Assembly (NCBI GenBank): GCA_028571305.1
Contig: JAOXNS010422040.1
Coordinates: 1-20,654 of the forward strand
Reading direction: 5' to 3'
Length of the DNA stretch: 20,654 nucleotides
From: Magicicada cassinii
Lineage: Eukaryota; Arthropoda; Insecta; Hemiptera; Cicadidae
Part shown: positions 19,860 through 20,654 of the stretch, in pieces
Numbering within the stretch: position 1 is the first letter of the stretch
How the letters are laid out: each line of letters begins with the position of its first letter
Made by a program: the position numbers and the translations under genes
Notes under the pieces: generated by a model
Told to the model about the DNA's origin: nothing
Seen by the model: the letters and a program-made list of their open reading frames with translations, nothing else
The model's database searches: none

Positions 19860-20140
19860 GATATGAGTAGACTACTTCGGCTTGTCAGGCCGTGGCCCAT
19901 AGTTGTTTTCAGCAAAACTGAACTGTGGTGTAAACTAGTGTCTGTGAGTAGGACACCCATATTTGTAAACTTTTGGTGTCCGCACGAAGTTGTTGTCTGA
20001 CACCACCAGCCAATCAGAAGAAAGGCAAATTGGTTAGCCACAACTCGCGTCCAAAGAGAGGGACTCACCCCGTCGATTCTTGGTAACAGATGCATGTTTC
20101 TGAATCTGGACAGACTCCATATGCAGGCGAGGGAAATACG
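19860..20140 (+). repeat. Dispersed repeat related to the foldback core
   Basis: 20006-20135 aligns with about 14305-14456. Shared landmarks are CCACC then CCAATC, AGAAGAA, CTCACCCCG versus TTCACCCCG, TTCTGAATCTGG, ACTCCATATG and GGCGAGGGAA. A weaker match to the arm unit (GGCCGTGG, CCA, CAAAAC) is at about 19885-19925. This suggests a second, more diverged and differently built member of the same repeat family, without the 95-bp arrays. Confidence 0.6.
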
Positions 20141-20483
20141 AACTCACCGACGACAGAAGCATCGTCTCTTCAAAGAGTATGCGATGGTCGGCATTGGCGA
20201 GTGCGTTCTCCGCTATAGCAGACTTTTCCGGCTGCCTCAAACTACAGTAGCGGCTGTGTTCGTCAGTGCGGGCATGGATACTCCGGTTCTACATATTTCT
20301 CGGCTATCCCAGCAGAGCCCAGCTGTAATGTTTGTGTGCGTACATGACACTATGCGTCAGCGAGGCTATTTCAGACCATACCGGTCGGCGCACAGTGTTC
20401 AATGCCGCAATCAATTACGCTCTAGTGTTTTCTAGTAGTGCTGACGCGTATTATGGCTTATTCTGGTATGAATTTCAGCAGGG
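20141..20483. other. Upstream region of the right-edge promoter
   Basis: GC-richer than the window average, with an open plus frame that crosses the dispersed repeat and shows no motif I recognise. By position it would be upstream control sequence for the promoter at 20484. Confidence 0.35.
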
Positions 20484-20548
20484 TATAAATATAAGCATTC
20501 AGCGACGCTTAGTTTCAGTTTAAGTGGCGGTTTATTAAAGTGAGGTTC
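20484..20548 (+). promoter_or_regulatory. Core promoter: TATA box, initiator and DPE
   Basis: TATAAATA (20484-20491) lies 33 nt upstream of A20517 in the initiator TCAGTT (20515-20520). GGTTC at 20544-20548 sits at +28 to +32 and fits the DPE pattern RGWYV. All three motifs have canonical spacing. The 138 nt transcribed before the window ends contain no ATG. This may start a host gene or a mobile element (LTR elements and some LINEs use such promoters); the sequence stops too soon to tell. Confidence 0.55.
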
Positions 20549-20654
20549 GAGTTTACTTCGGGCGATTTACACGGCGCGTCTCAGGTGGTATTAGTGGAAA
20601 GTGATTATAGTGCGGAATACTTTATAGTTGAGATTGTTATTTGTGTGGATAGAT

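Overview
This window reads as nuclear DNA from an arthropod, most likely an insect. The evidence is long AT-rich non-coding stretches, spliced coding exons with GT-AG borders, insect-type core-promoter motifs, and a mixture of decayed LINEs, mariner and pogo/Tigger DNA transposons and a tRNA-derived SINE. A polyneopteran such as a cockroach or termite is possible but is only a guess. Nothing here looks bacterial, and there are no operons or CRISPR arrays.

Layout. Positions 160-710 hold a GC- and CpG-richer block with CCAAT boxes, an initiator plus downstream promoter element (DPE) at exact insect spacing, and a 469-nt stretch without a single ATG. I read it as the promoter and non-coding first exon of an unidentified plus-strand gene. 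About 711-8590 is AT-rich with no recognisable gene, apart from a microsatellite, a 343-bp-spaced direct repeat and one doubtful exon-like island. A decayed LINE reverse transcriptase lies at about 8590-10045 (+). The one confidently identified host gene is on the minus strand: the last two coding exons of a stargazin/TARP-like (voltage-gated calcium channel gamma-family) protein at 12136-12805 and 10755-10942. They are joined by a 1193-bp phase-1 intron and end in a class I PDZ-type C-terminus. Its 5' exons are not recognised and may lie beyond the window.

From 13.25 kb rightwards the sequence is a patchwork of mobile elements: a LINE 3' fragment (-), a foldback element whose two arms are arrays of a 95-bp unit (six copies left, four inverted copies right, 281-bp core), a mariner remnant (-), a jockey-type LINE 3' end with a tandemly repeated segment, and another LINE 3' end with a long GAA tail. 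Further right are an unrecognised exon-like minus-strand reading frame, a pogo/Tigger terminal fragment (-), a tRNA-derived SINE, a dispersed repeat related to the foldback core, and a TATA + initiator + DPE promoter at 20484-20548 that starts transcription off the right edge.

The two most notable items are the foldback element, whose arms show a three-unit higher-order pattern and inner-to-inner, outer-to-outer matching, and the uATG-free leader with an 11-bp perfect hairpin. All identifications come from reading the sequence and remembered family motifs; no database search was possible.
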